64,000 nucleotides of DNA, taken from assembly GCA_009823505.1 (NCBI GenBank), contig VZQC01008777.1, positions 1,011,314-1,075,313 of the forward strand, in the 5' to 3' direction. The notes beneath the pieces were generated by a model, which was given only the letters and a program-made list of their open reading frames with translations, did no database searches and was not told the DNA's origin. Position 1 is the stretch's first letter. Every line of letters begins with the position of its first letter. Of the stretch, positions 45,660 through 56,469 are shown piece by piece. The position numbers and the translations under genes were made by a program. The stretch is from Rhizomys pruinosus (Eukaryota; Chordata; Mammalia; Rodentia; Spalacidae).

Positions 45660-45815
45660 AGGAAAAGCTTTAATAAAAGAACATTACATCAAGAAAAAAG
45701 TACAGAAACAACACAGAGACAGTGACAGAGTTATGTAGGTGCAGAGTTGGTGCAGGGTTACAATTAAAATGAACTCTTCATTTCTGAAAATACCAAGATC
45801 CATCTTAATAGCCCT
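45660..45815 (+). repeat. Unclassified diverged repeat, copy 2
   Basis: acagagacagtg, gtaggtgcagagttggtgcagg and aaatgaactcttcatttctg parallel 42360-42600. Confidence 0.5.
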
Positions 45816-46954
45816 TGCAGTAGGCATTTCAACTCATACAAATAAATGAAGGAAATAAAATGATTATAGCTAAACATATGGAGACTATTGAGAAGTCATT
45901 GCTAATAAAGACCAGGAAGAAGGAAATGTTAAAATCAAAATGTAGTTTAAAACAATAATCGGATGTCATTTGACAAGCACCAAAAAATGCTATACATTTT
46001 TTTTCTAAGCCTATCTGTATACTAGGAACTATCCCGTCATGTGCAATTTTTAATGTTGGACATATAACAAAGGCAACAAATTTTTTAAGGTATCTGTGTT
46101 TCCATGTTTTCTGTAACTTCTTCCATGTGGAAGAAATGTCAATAACTGTAGTGCCCATCATTGGATGAAATGATAAAGAAATGGTGATAAAAAAGAATGA
46201 AAAAATGGATAAAAGAAAGAGGAAAAATGAAAAAGAAGGTACAGATGATAATAGAAAAATTATTGTGCACATAAGATAATGAGAAAGATAGTGACCTTCA
46301 GGACTGGTATTCTGCACCAGTCTGCAGGAAAGTATGCCAGGCTAGGTGACAGCATTGAGACAAGGACCCAGTGACTGAAATGAGACAAAAGGCCTTTAGC
46401 AGAGGTATCATTCTGATATTTTCAAGAGGAAGAAAAACACATATGATCTATGACTATTCATGTGCTACATGACTAACTTTGTAACAGTTCTCAGTCCTGT
46501 TATATCTAAGCTGAGGGATGTTTCTTCTTAATACAGAATACAAGGCACCTTATTCAGTCAGCAGATGATGGACTGAAGTTATTCATCACTTGAATTCTTA
46601 TCCATAAGAAATACAGCTTCCTTATATGGAGAAACTAGTCTATTCAGAATCCATATGCAATATAGAAAATTAGTTAAATGTATAAGAGCATGAACAGAAA
46701 ATGTTTGAAGTCAGAAATGACTCAAGCAATTTGTAGATCCTGGAGCCTGTTTTTCCTGCATCCTTGCCAATGATGTTAGTAGTTTGGATTTTAGCCATTC
46801 TGGTACAACTGTAATAGTTTATATTCACAGTAATTTGTGACTCTCTAAGAACAATTATGCCGAGCTCAGCTTCATATATCTGTTTATTTTTTTCTGTCTT
46901 CACAGATATCTTTAGATTTTTTTTGCCCAATCTCTAATTTGGTGCTTGTTTTAA
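45816..46954. other. Unique AT-rich sequence
   Basis: No gene recognised. The minus-strand frame 45829-46317 is rich in Phe/Ser/Ile from AT-rich DNA and shows no domain. Confidence 0.45.
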
Positions 46955-46969
46955 AAAAATTCTTTTATT

Positions 46970-47190
46970 GGGGCTGGAGAGATGGCCTAGCAATTAAGAG
47001 CACCAACTACTCTTGCAGAGGACTGGGGTTCAATCCCCAGCACCCACATGGCGGCTGAGAACCATCTTTAACTCCAGTTACAGGGGAATCCGACACCCTC
47101 TTCTGACCTCCGTGGCATTGCACGACAAGGGTGCAAAAACCTATATGCATACAGTACACTCATACACATAAAAAATAATAAATAAAATTT
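46970..47190 (+). mobile_element. B2 SINE, subfamily without internal duplication
   Basis: Full length. TSDs AAAAATTCTTTTATT (46955-46969) and AAAAATACTTTTATT (47191-47205) differ by one base. Confidence 0.94.
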
Positions 47191-47205
47191 AAAAATACTT
47201 TTATT

Positions 47206-47769
47206 AACTAAATGTGTTCTTTGACAATTTCATAAAATGTACACTGATTACTTTCACCTACCACCATCTTCTATCTCTCTCCTACACCTGCCAAAACCTC
47301 TAATTTGTTTATTTCTTACTATTGAATCCTGCATTTTTATATTTTATAAATTAGTTTTTATATGTTATTTGAAAAAACAGTTTCCAAGTCTGTATCTGGT
47401 TATTTTCATTACCTTAACTATATTTTACAGAGATCAAGGATTTAAGTTTTAATAAATGTAAAGACTAATTTTTCTTTCACAATTTGTGTTGCTTGTTTGG
47501 GGCCTAAAACAGAGAAACAGTCTCCAAACCAATGTCATTGCCAAGAAAACTTAATATTTTTATTAGCTTTTAGAGCTAATTTATGCATTGAAATTAGGTC
47601 TAGAATCCACTGTAACTTAACTTTTGTGAATAAAATAAATAACACCAATGTCTACCTTTGGGGGTTTGAGGAGGAGGTACCTGGAATATTTAGCTGTTCA
47701 TTTAAAAGATATCACCTAGCCAGGTATTATGGTGCCCACCTGTGTTCTCATGACCCCTGAACATTTTTC
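47206..47769. other. Unique AT-rich sequence, worn B1 scrap
   Basis: A B1-like scrap (agccaggtattatggtgccc) at 47719-47738. Nothing else recognised. Confidence 0.45.
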
Positions 47770-47962
47770 TTTGATTTACTTATTTCTATTTTAAATTTAT
47801 AAATATTTTGTTTGCATGTATATAAGTGCACTCATGTGTGCAATCCCATGATGTCAGATACCCTGGAATTGGAGTTAAAATGTGAGTGTTAGGAACTGAA
47901 ACCTGGTACTCAATAAGAGCAGCAAATGCTCTCAACTGATGAGCCATCACTCCAGACCCAGA
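47770..47962 (-). mobile_element. Old B2/B3-type SINE, antisense
   Basis: tgcatgtatataagtgcactc, ccctggaattggagttaaaa and gatgagccatcactccagacc, diverged from the younger B2s. Confidence 0.8.
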
Positions 47963-48199
47963 TAATAATTAAACTGAAAATGCTGATGCACGAGACCATT
48001 GCTGTCACAAGGATAAACAAATACATTTTTATAATATGAATTCATTATCTTCAACTACGCCAAATTGTTTACTAAATATAGGAGTTCTTCCTTTAATTCT
48101 TTAGTGTTTTATACATAAACAGTCATGTCATCTGTGAGCAAGTACCAGGCCAACCGAGGAAAGTGCCTGTCTCAGCAAAGAAAACAAAATTTAAAAAAA

Positions 48200-48495
48200 G
48201 AGAGAGATGTGCACAACCATGTTTATCGCAGTTCTCTTCACAATAGCAAAGAGCTGGAAGCAACCCAAGTGTCCCTCGACTGATGAATGGATAAAGAAAA
48301 TGTGGTACTTCTACACAATGGAGTTCTATGCAGTGGTAAGAAAAAAGACATTATGAAATTTACAAAAATGTATTGAACTAGAAGCTGTTATGCTAAGTGA
48401 AGTAACACAGTCCAGAAAAATAAATGACTTATTGTGTTCCTTATTTGTGGATCCTAGCACCAAACTCTTATAATGTAAGTCAAGCCTGATGCTAC
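48200..48495 (+). pseudogene. L1 ORF2 C-terminal end
   Basis: ccatgtttatcgcagttctc, ctggaagcaacccaagtgtccc and gatgaatggataaagaaaatgtgg are the ORF2 end, closely parallel to 18380-18600. It is 5' truncated with stops. Confidence 0.85.
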
Positions 48496-48676
48496 TATAG
48501 ATATAACTCAAAGTTTCTGTCTTTATTTTCCCATTTTATTAAAAAGAATCAATCTCTTCTTTGAAAGTACATTAAAACATACATCAACCTTGTAAAAAAA
48601 GGCATGTATTCACCATTGAATATTCTTAGCTCTTTTTAAAAAGATCAATAAATTATATTTCTATAGATCTATTTCT

Positions 48677-48748
48677 TTTTTTTTATTTAATTTTTATTGA
48701 TGGTTTGTGCATTTCATACATCATTTTCCAATTCAGATCAGGCATCTA
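48677..48748 (-). mobile_element. Minimal L1 3' stub, about 72 bp
   Basis: Only the last 72 bases of an L1 3' end (TTTTTATTGATGGTTTGTGC, antisense, T-rich tail on the left), flanked by perfect 15-bp TSDs TATAGATCTATTTCT at 48662-48676 and 48749-48763. Confidence 0.85.
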
Positions 48749-48899
48749 TATAGATCTATTTCTAAGGTAGCTATTTCAGGATTTATATTTTTTCAATTAC
48801 ATTACACTGTTTTCTCAATTATAGCATAATTTGCAAATTAGGTAGTGAGGGTTCTTTAAATTTGTTATGCTAGTTCCCTCTTTGATAGAAACATACAAG

Positions 48900-49352
48900 A
48901 GGCAGATTAACTTTATGTTTTTAGGCAAAAATAAGTTTATGGAGAATCTGGACAGGTCTTTCTCTGGGCTGTTTTCTTAGGGTGGATAGCACTATGGAGA
49001 TCCTGTATCACCAAATAGGAAGTCATCACAAAAAGGCATGCCTTAGAGGAATCCTTAGAGGCCTCATGGCTGATCAGGTCTTGTGCATGCTGTCATAATT
49101 GTGGTGAGTTTCAATATGTCACTACCCTGATTTCTGAAAAATCTGTTTCCTTGTAGTCCTCTACTTGTCACTTTTACAATCATTCTGGTGCTTCGTCTTC
49201 TGTGAAATTTCTTGAGCCTTGAAAAGAGTGGTGTGATATAGTTGTTCCATTTGGGGCTTAACACTGGACAGTTGATTATTTGCTACATTTTCTGAGTTGT
49301 TTGTCTATGTGTGTAGCCTTCTGAAATGTTCTTCCCCTCTTTGACCAGAGCT
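48900..49352 (+). mobile_element. Lx-like L1 3' region, part 1
   Basis: gatcaggtcttgtgcatgctg, tccttgtagtcctctacttg and cttgagccttgaaaagagtgg match wording I recall from mouse Lx 3' sequence and align loosely with 62235-62400. The solo LTR at 49353 interrupts it. Confidence 0.55.
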
Positions 49353-49777
49353 TGCAGTTTCCGGGACTACAAGCTCCAGGATCGTTCCAGCCAGCTGGTC
49401 AACCACCCAAATCTTAGCCCTGATAGAGACGGGGAGGAGAGAGGATGTGAAGCCTGGGGAGAGAAAGAACAAGGAAAGGACAAGGAAAGGACAGACTCAA
49501 GGATGAGACCGGGAGGAATTCCATGAGGAAATAACTCCTCTTTATTACTGTAATTCAGGGTATTTATACTGGACTTTGTGGGGGTTGGGGCATACAGGAT
49601 TTTACACTATATATTCCAGATCACTACAGGTATGTGACAATGCTTTGCCCAAAGAATCAAAGACAGTTGGCACCAGGCAGGTTTCAAAGGCAAGCAGGAG
49701 ATCAGCAGGACTCCAGCCTGAGGGCTGAGGGTTGCCAGCTGACTTCCTAAGTGCTTCTGCCAAACAGAATCCCCACA
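49353..49777 (-). mobile_element. Solo LTR, about 425 bp
   Basis: On the minus strand it opens TGTGGGGATTCTG and ends GGAAACTGCA. It has a TATAAATA box (complement at 49561-49568) and an AATAAA signal (complement at 49541-49546). The flanks are Lx-like L1 on both sides. I could not find a matching TSD, so the ends may be off by some bases. No coding part. Confidence 0.6.
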
Positions 49778-49971
49778 TATTAGTGTTAATTGTCTTCCAC
49801 TACAAGAAGAAAGTTCTGCAATGCTGAATGAGAAATGTATTACTATATGGGTATAGCAAGAAGTCATACTAGTAGGTTCTGTCCTATGGCTTATGACTTT
49901 CTTGACCCCAGTAACAACACCAGGCATGGGTTCTATCTTAGGCAGTGGTCCTTAAATCCCATCAGAGTGTG
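49778..49971 (+). mobile_element. Lx-like L1 3' region, part 2
   Basis: attgtcttccactacaagaag, ccaggcatgggttctatc and ccttaaatcccatcag continue the unit cut by the solo LTR. Confidence 0.55.
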
Positions 49972-50356
49972 TGTGGTGGTTTGCATGAGTGTCCCCCATA
50001 GGCTGTAAGTATTCAAGACATTTGTCTCCAGTTGGTGGCGCTGTTTTTGGAGGTCTTAGAAGGTGTGGCCATGCTGGGGGAAGTGTGTCACTGGGGGCAG
50101 GCTTAGTGAGTTTTAACAAGCCTCGTGGTCTACAGTTGCTCTCTCTCTGTTTCCTGTGCTCTTTGCAAGATGCGACCCTCGGTTTTGCTTGCTAGATCCA
50201 GCCGCCACGGCTCCTGCCAAATGAACGACGTAATATCCGGCAACGCGCCAATCGATAGAGCTTAATAAACTGGCTTTCGCTGTTTATAAGTTCCTGTGGT
50301 CATGGGCGAAAAGAGGTGTTTTTTGAATACAGCAACAGAAAGATGACATAATATCA
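49972..50356 (+). mobile_element. MaLR-type LTR, solo, corrupted 3' half
   Basis: Same family as the LTRs at 25162 and 26892 (gttggtggcgctgtttttgg, gtgagttttaacaagcctcg). From 50220 the expected caatggactctaattccctgg segment is replaced by CpG-rich, insertion-laden sequence (aacgacgtaatatccggcaa) before ataagttcctgtggtcatgg returns. Confidence 0.75.
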
Positions 50357-51115
50357 GTGGGTTGGTTATTCCTCAGTAACATTTGTGCTACTCTTTGCAT
50401 GTAAATGGACTTCCTTGCCAGTCTAGCTGAATATGGAGCGTCTGATTATATGGTCAATTGGTCCACAGTTTATGGCAATGTTTAGGGAAGCACATGGAAT
50501 CTTGGTAAGAGAGGTTGACACACCTTGCCAGGGGAAATCATGTTCCCTGGGGACAGGTCGTGAGAGTTCTTACAAACTTACCTGCCCAAATTTCGCAGTA
50601 TTGGCACGTGACTAACTGTGCCTAGTTAAAGACGGATCATTCCACTTTCTTCTCTGGGCCGACATCTGACTGGTCAGACCGCCCACTGAACCATTTGATT
50701 TGGATTCTATCCCTAAGATCGCTAGAGTCTGAAACGTCTCGTATCAAATGCTGCTGTATCAATCGTCTGATCAGTGTTTTATCATGGCAACATAAAAGTA
50801 ATGTGCGAACATAGCACCCTCCAGCACTATGAAAACTACCTAGTAGGTATGAAGCTTCCAGTTCATTAGTACTCCTGCGATGTTCTTTCCAATATTTATG
50901 ACTCAAACATGTGTTGTCTTAGCAATAGGGTCTTCCCATCAAGGTCTTGCGGTAATGAAAAGCAATAGCAATAACCTGTAAAATTTGGGAGGGGGGTTAT
51001 GGGAATTCACTGGACAATAACTCAAAGAGACACAGCCTCTTCCTGTAACTGATGTTTGTGTTAGCAAGGATGAAGCAGTCTTAGGTAATGGGTCCCTCAG
51101 GTAGAAGGTAATTCA
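50357..51115 (+). mobile_element. Lx-like L1 3' region, part 3
   Basis: gggttggttattcctcagtaac, agcactatgaaaactacctag and acatgtgttgtcttagcaatagg resume the L1 3' unit. The middle (50520-50800) is unusually CpG-rich and hard to align; it may contain sequence errors. Confidence 0.5.
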
Positions 51116-51368
51116 GGGGCTGGAGAGATGGCCATAGCGGTTTAAGAGTGCCGACCGACTCTTGTACGAGGACCCGGGTTCAGATCCCCAGCACCCACAT
51201 GCGGCTGAGAACCGTCGTGAAACTCCAATTCCAGGAGAACTCCAGTTTCCAGGGATTTGATGACCCTCTTCTGACCTCCCGGCATTGCACGATTTTTGCA
51301 CGGGTGCACAAACTTGCATGCAGACAGTACATTCATACACATCAGAATAATTTTTTAAATTAATAAAA
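51116..51368 (+). mobile_element. B2 SINE, subfamily with internal duplication, indel-rich
   Basis: Long B2 with extra bases (gccatagcggtttaagag, cttgtacgaggacc). Approximate TSD AGAAGGTAATT (left) and AGAAGGTTAATT (right). Confidence 0.9.
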
Positions 51369-51708
51369 AAATTTAAGTAAAAGAAGGTTAATTATTCCAT
51401 TTAACCGCTATATATAGATGTAATTACATAGATTATATATATATAGTATATAGATATAGGCAGGTGTTCATATAGGTTTTCCTCAAAAGGATTTCATGTT
51501 AGTAATATGTCATCAATCTCCCTTCTGTAAAGTATCCGGCCTCCCCAAACCACGCCCATTTATGCCTATTCAATTAATCCTCTTCCCCATTTATAACAAC
51601 ATATTCTATCTCCCTTTCTTTGAAAGATCCATCTCCCCAAATGGCTTCTTTCTAGTTTCCTAACCTCTTATTCCCATGAAACACACATACCTAAAGATTC
51701 AAAGCTAA

Positions 51709-51932
51709 GGGAACTAGAGAGACCAGTCAGTGGTTAAGAGCACAAGCTGCTCTTGCAGAGGACCTGGGTTCAATTCTCAGCAACCTTATGGAGGCTAGCA
51801 ACTATATACAACTCCACTTTCAGGGAGAATCCAACACCCTTTTCTGACCCCAGTGGACGTTGCACAATATGGTTTCACTTACATGCATCCAGGCAGCACA
51901 CTCATACACCACTATTTAAAAATAATAAACAA
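51709..51932 (+). mobile_element. B2/B3 SINE, first of doublet
   Basis: ggaactagagagaccagtc head, diverged body, AATAATAAACAA tail. Confidence 0.85.
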
Positions 51933-52175
51933 GGGGCTGGAGAGACAGCTCAGTGATTATGAGCACTGGCTGCTCTTGTAGAAGACCAAAGTTCAAATTC
52001 TAGCATCCACATGTCTACTTAAAAACCATCCATAACTCCAGCTCCAGGGAATCTGATGCCCTCTTCTGCCTCCTCTGTCCTCCACAGGCACTGCATGACA
52101 TGGGTACACTTACATGCAGGCATAACGCTCAAGCACATAAAAATAAAATTTAAGTAATAATAATAATATGTTTTC
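51933..52175 (+). mobile_element. B3-like SINE, second of doublet
   Basis: ggggctggagagacagctc head, ctccacaggcactgcatgac body, (TAA)n tail. Confidence 0.87.
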
Positions 52176-52352
52176 AAAGATTCAAAGCTAATATCCACAT
52201 ATAAGAGAAAATATACAATGTTCATAATTTCTATTCGGGGTTATCTCACTTAGAATGATTGTTTTGAGCTCTATACATTTACCTGAGAATTTAATAATTT
52301 TAGACTTCTTAATTATTGAATAATTTCCATTGTGTAAAAGTACCATATTATT

Positions 52353-52498
52353 ATTGGTCTTTTTGAGGCAGTGTCTCTCTATAGTCCCAGCTGTCTTGGA
52401 CTTCACTATGTAGACCAGGCTGACCTTGAACTCACAGAGAGCCACCTGCCTCTGCCTCCCAAGTGCTGATATTAAAGGCATATGCCACCACACACACC
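52353..52498 (-). mobile_element. B1 SINE, antisense
   Basis: ggtctttttgaggcagtgtc to catatgccaccacacacac, complete. Confidence 0.9.
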
Positions 52499-52915
52499 CC
52501 TGAAAATTGTTACACTTTCATTTTCCCTTCTTCCGTTTTTAGACTTCTAATCTGTTTCCATTTCCTTACTTTGAATAGAGCAGTAATGACCATGGATGAG
52601 TAGGTATCTCTGTAGTAGGTGCAGATTCTTTTAGGTATAGGAATAGGAGTAATATAGCTGAATCTTCTCAGTAGATCTGTTTGTAGCTTTTTTGAGGAAA
52701 CTCTGCAAAGATTTTGACAGTGGCTGTGGCCCGTTGCACTCCCACCAGCAGTGAATAGGTCACCTTTCTTCACATCTTTGCCAAAATTTGTTGTCTAGAT
52801 CTTAGCCATTATGGAATCTCAATACTTTTCACTTGATTTACCTGATAGCTAAGTGTGTTGAACACTTTCTACATGTTTTTCAGCCATTTGTATTTCATCT
52901 TTTAAGGACTGTCTG

Positions 52916-53147
52916 GGGGCTGGAGAGATGGCCTAGCAGTTAAGAGCACCGACTGCTCTTACAGAGGACCCTGGTTCCACCCCAGCACCCACATGGCAGC
53001 TGAAAACTGTATTTAACTCCAGTTCCAGAGGAATCCGACACCCTCTTCTGACCTCCGTGGCATTGTTGCATGACACGGGTGCACAGATCTACATGCAGAC
53101 AGTACATTCATACACATATGAAAATAAATAAAATTAAAAAAAAATAA
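52916..53147 (+). mobile_element. B2 SINE, subfamily without internal duplication
   Basis: Full length. TSDs AAGGACTGTCTG (52904-52915) and AAGAACTGTCTG (53148-53159). Confidence 0.94.
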
Positions 53148-53380
53148 AAGAACTGTCTGTTTAGTTCCATACCCCATTTGTTGACTGGATTGGATATTTT
53201 CTTGATATTTTGAGTTCTTTGTCTGTTTTAGATATTAACACTCTGTCAGATGTATAGGTGGTACAGATTTCCCCCATTCTCCAAGATTTTTCTTCACTTG
53301 ACTTATGGTGTCCTTTATTTTGCAAAGGCTTTTTAGTTTCATAGGGTCAATTGCTGCTCTTAATTCCTGGTCTTTGGGGA

Positions 53381-53459
53381 ATATATATATATATATATGT
53401 ATATATATATGATATATATATAATATATATTAGAGAGAGAGAAGAGAGAGAGAGAGAGA
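53381..53459. repeat. (AT)n and (GA)n microsatellite
   Basis: AT run 53381-53430, then GA run 53432-53459. Confidence 0.95.
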
Positions 53460-54179
53460 ATTCTTTTCCTGTGCCTATAAGTTTCCAGTGTATTCTCTAA
53501 TTTGTCCTCTCTAAAATCTAGAGTATCATGTCTTATGTTGAAGTTCTTGGTCCTATTTGTAGTGTTGAATTTTATGCATTGGGGGGTATATATGGATCTA
53601 GTTTCATTCCTGCACATGCAGCTGTCCAGTTTGGCCAGTTGCCATATTTTTTAATAACCTCTCTTTTCCTCCTCCGAATGTGTGTTTGGCCTCTTTGTCA
53701 AAGCCAAATGGAAATAGGGGTGTAGACTTGAATCCTGGTTTTCCTAATTCTATTCCATTGATCAATATGTCTATTGGAATGCCAGTATCTGCTGTTTCTA
53801 TTTCTACAGCTCTTGTAGTATAATTTGAAGTCAGGGATCACGACTCTAGTTCTTTTATTTTTCCAGGATTGTTTTTGCTAGCTTGAGATTTTGTTTTCCA
53901 TATGAAATTTTATATTATTTTTCAATTGCTCTGAAGAATTGCATTGGGGTTTTGATGGAAAATTGCATTGAGTCTGTACTTGCTTTTTTGTGAGGGATTG
54001 GTCATTTTCATAATATTGATCCTATCTATTGATCCATGATCATGAGAGTTCTTTTCTTTTTCTGGTATCTCTTCAATTTCCCTTTCTAAGAACTTATTAT
54101 TGAGTTGTTGATTATTCCCCATGGTGCTTTTGGGGCTACAACCACCATAGAGATGAGTCTGTTGCATAGGTTGTGGTAT
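53460..54179. repeat. Duplicated L1 segment, copy 1, indel-rich
   Basis: TTCTTTTCCTGTGCCTATAAG to GCATAGGTTGTGGTAT, stopping at the N (54180). The same stretch recurs at 54318-55012. Copy 1 has doubled or extra bases (gggggtatatatgg, cctcctccgaatgtg). Confidence 0.9.
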
Positions 54180-54180
54180 N
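54180..54180. other. Single N
   Basis: Marks a likely contig join next to the duplicated segment. Confidence 0.95.
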
Positions 54181-54245
54181 GTCTTTTAGTATAAAAATCT
54201 TTCTTACACACACTGAAATACAATGCCACATTTCAACAATCCTCC

Positions 54246-54265
54246 ATACATGGAGAGAGAAAGCA

Positions 54266-54317
<52 letters not shown>
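54246..54317. repeat. (GA)n microsatellite
   Basis: About 70 bp of mostly pure GA just left of copy 2 of the duplicated segment. Copy 1 also has a GA run at its left. Confidence 0.95.
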
Positions 54318-54320
<3 letters not shown>

Positions 54321-55012
54321 CTTTTCCTGTGCCTATAAGTTCCAGTGTATTCTCTAATTTGTCCTCTCTAAAATCTAGAGTATCATGTCTTATGTTGAAG
54401 TTCTTGGTCCATTTGTAGTTGAATTTTATGCAGTGTGGGATATATGGATCTAGTTTCATTCTTGCACATGCAGCTGTCCAGTTTGGCCAGTTCCATATTT
54501 TTTAATAACCTCTCTTTTCTCCAATGTGTGTTTTGGCCTCTTTGTCAAAGCCAAATGGAAATAGGGGTGTAGACTTGAATCTGGGTTCTTAATTCTATTC
54601 CATTGATCAATATGTCTATTGGAATGCCAGTATCTGCTGTTTCTATTTCTACAGCTCTGTAGTATAATTTGAAGTCAGGGATCACGACTCTAGTTCTTTT
54701 ATTTTCCAGGATTGTTTTTGCTAGCTTGAGATTTTGTTTTTCCATATGAAATTTATAATTATTTTTCAATTGCTCTGAAGAATTGCATTGGGGTTTTGAT
54801 GGAGATTGCATTGAGTCTGTAGCTTGCTTTTGTTAGGATTGTCATTTTCATAATATTGATCCTATCTATTGATCCATGATCATGAGAGTTCTTTTCTTTT
54901 TCTGGTATCTTCTTCAATTTCCCTTTCTAAGAACTTATTATTGAGTTGTTGATTATTCCCCATGGTGCTTTTGCTACACCAATAGAGATAGTCTGTTGCA
55001 TAGGTTGTGGTT
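54318..55012. repeat. Duplicated L1 segment, copy 2
   Basis: Cleaner version of 53460-54179 that continues smoothly into further sequence (tattaggctttactgc). Confidence 0.9.
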
Positions 55013-56367
55013 ATTAGGCTTTACTGCTTGGCTGGACCATTGATTTATTCTTTTCCATAGAAGCTTTCATAGTATCCTTTGAAACCATGAGAACTAATGT
55101 TTAAGGAGGAGGCTTCCAGGTCAGTTTCCATCTTGCTTTCTCTAAGTCCTGTGTCCAAAATAAAGCCTGTTTTCAAATATATAGTCTTTTTTTTTCAAGT
55201 TCTATGAAGCAGTCAAGGCCTGTGGCAATAGCCTGTGTCATTCTTGTAGTCTCTTGGATTATCATGATCAACAACTAGAAGGTAGGTTTCTCCAGTCTGG
55301 CAGTGTGTTTTTTTATTATATAGCCTTCAGCTATGCATATGAAATTAAGAAAATAAATGAGCCAGTTTTAAAAAAATGGGCTATGTGCCACCACACCCGG
55401 CTCACGTTTTGTTTTGTTTTGTTTTAATGGAACTGTGTATATGTGAAGGAAATCCAGTTTTACATGAAAATTTATCTTGTAAGTTGAATTTTTTCCTCCC
55501 AATGAAAATCCTGAGATCTTAGAAAAGTAAAACAAAAAATTCACAGTAGAACTCACTATACTGAAGTATGAGAAAAATAAATATTCAAAACACAGATATT
55601 AAACATTTTTAGTCATGACCTTTTAAGACCTTTTAAAATATTTTTAAACTTAATGAGGAAAAGGAGGCTAAAAAATATTTGTTAATTTTTTTTAACCATA
55701 ATCTGTTAGGTAAAAGTAATTAAAACTGGACATACTTCTTTTTTAAATAAAAAATTTAAAAATAAATAATCATTTGATGTGCCAGCTTTATAAATAGCAA
55801 GCTTAAATACTAGATCGTCAATTAGAACTAATGTTACATTGCCATGAATTATAAAAATACATATTTTTATTCAGACAGCTGATAACAGAAAAGTTTTAAC
55901 TTCACCATACCAAAGTGGAGTTTCCCAATCTGCTTTTGTATACTTACAGGAACTTACAGCAATCGAAAAGGCCTTTATCATTCCTCCAAAAAGAAAACAG
56001 AAACAAAACAAAACAAAATAAACCACTTTTACAAAAGTTCACTGAATGTTAAATCAAGTTCCAAATAATGCTACCACTATGATTTACGAACATGCTCTGC
56101 ACAGTATTCCCAATGTCTAGGTGTGCTAAGCACAGGAAGAGACCAATGTAAACAAGAGTTCCTATTTCTGTCTCAGAATTGCTTGGGATTTCCAAAATGC
56201 TGAGTCAATCAGAATGAAAGAAGCCTTGGCATTGTTTTCCAATGATTATAAGGGCTTCAAATAAAGCTCAATAAATACTCAAAATTGACCTAAAGAAAAA
56301 CAGGCAGTGATGTTTTCTCTAAATACTACTTTGCTAATGTCATTGACTCTGGAAATCTCAAAAAAAA
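55013..56367. other. Unique AT-rich sequence
   Basis: Only a B1 scrap (tgtgccaccacacccggctc) at 55385-55404 is recognised. No gene. Confidence 0.45.
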
Positions 56368-56379
56368 AGAAAGAAAGAG

Positions 56380-56434
<55 letters not shown>

Positions 56435-56437
56435 AAA
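56368..56437. repeat. (GAAA)n microsatellite
   Basis: About 70 bp of GAAA/AAAG units. Confidence 0.95.
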
Positions 56438-56469
56438 ATAGGAAAAAGGCAAAAACCCAAAAGATTGTT

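Larger units (their letters stand above)
51709..52175 (+). mobile_element. Tandem B2/B3 doublet inside one TSD
   Basis: Two head-to-tail SINEs (51709-51932 and 51933-52175) are bounded together by one perfect 16-bp TSD AAAGATTCAAAGCTAA (51693-51708 and 52176-52191). The joint is the A-rich tail of the first (aataataaacaa) followed directly by ggggctggagagac. Confidence 0.88.
51480..55012 (-). pseudogene. Antisense L1 (3' UTR and ORF2), interrupted
   Basis: Read on the minus strand, ORF2 reverse transcriptase-distal sequence (54990-53160), C-terminal part (52900-52500), end (52350-52200) and 3' UTR (51700-51480) are all present. It is split by a SINE doublet (51709), a B1 (52353) and a B2 (52916). 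The ORF2 section is present twice, around the N at 54180. All frames are broken. Confidence 0.75.

Noticed and set aside
45829..46317. 162-codon minus frame rich in Phe, Ser and Ile
   Set aside because: Composition follows the AT-rich DNA; no domain, signal or splice context I can see.
53381..54317. Possible satellite or expanded GA/AT array
   Set aside because: Two short microsatellites next to a duplicated L1 piece; no higher-order array.
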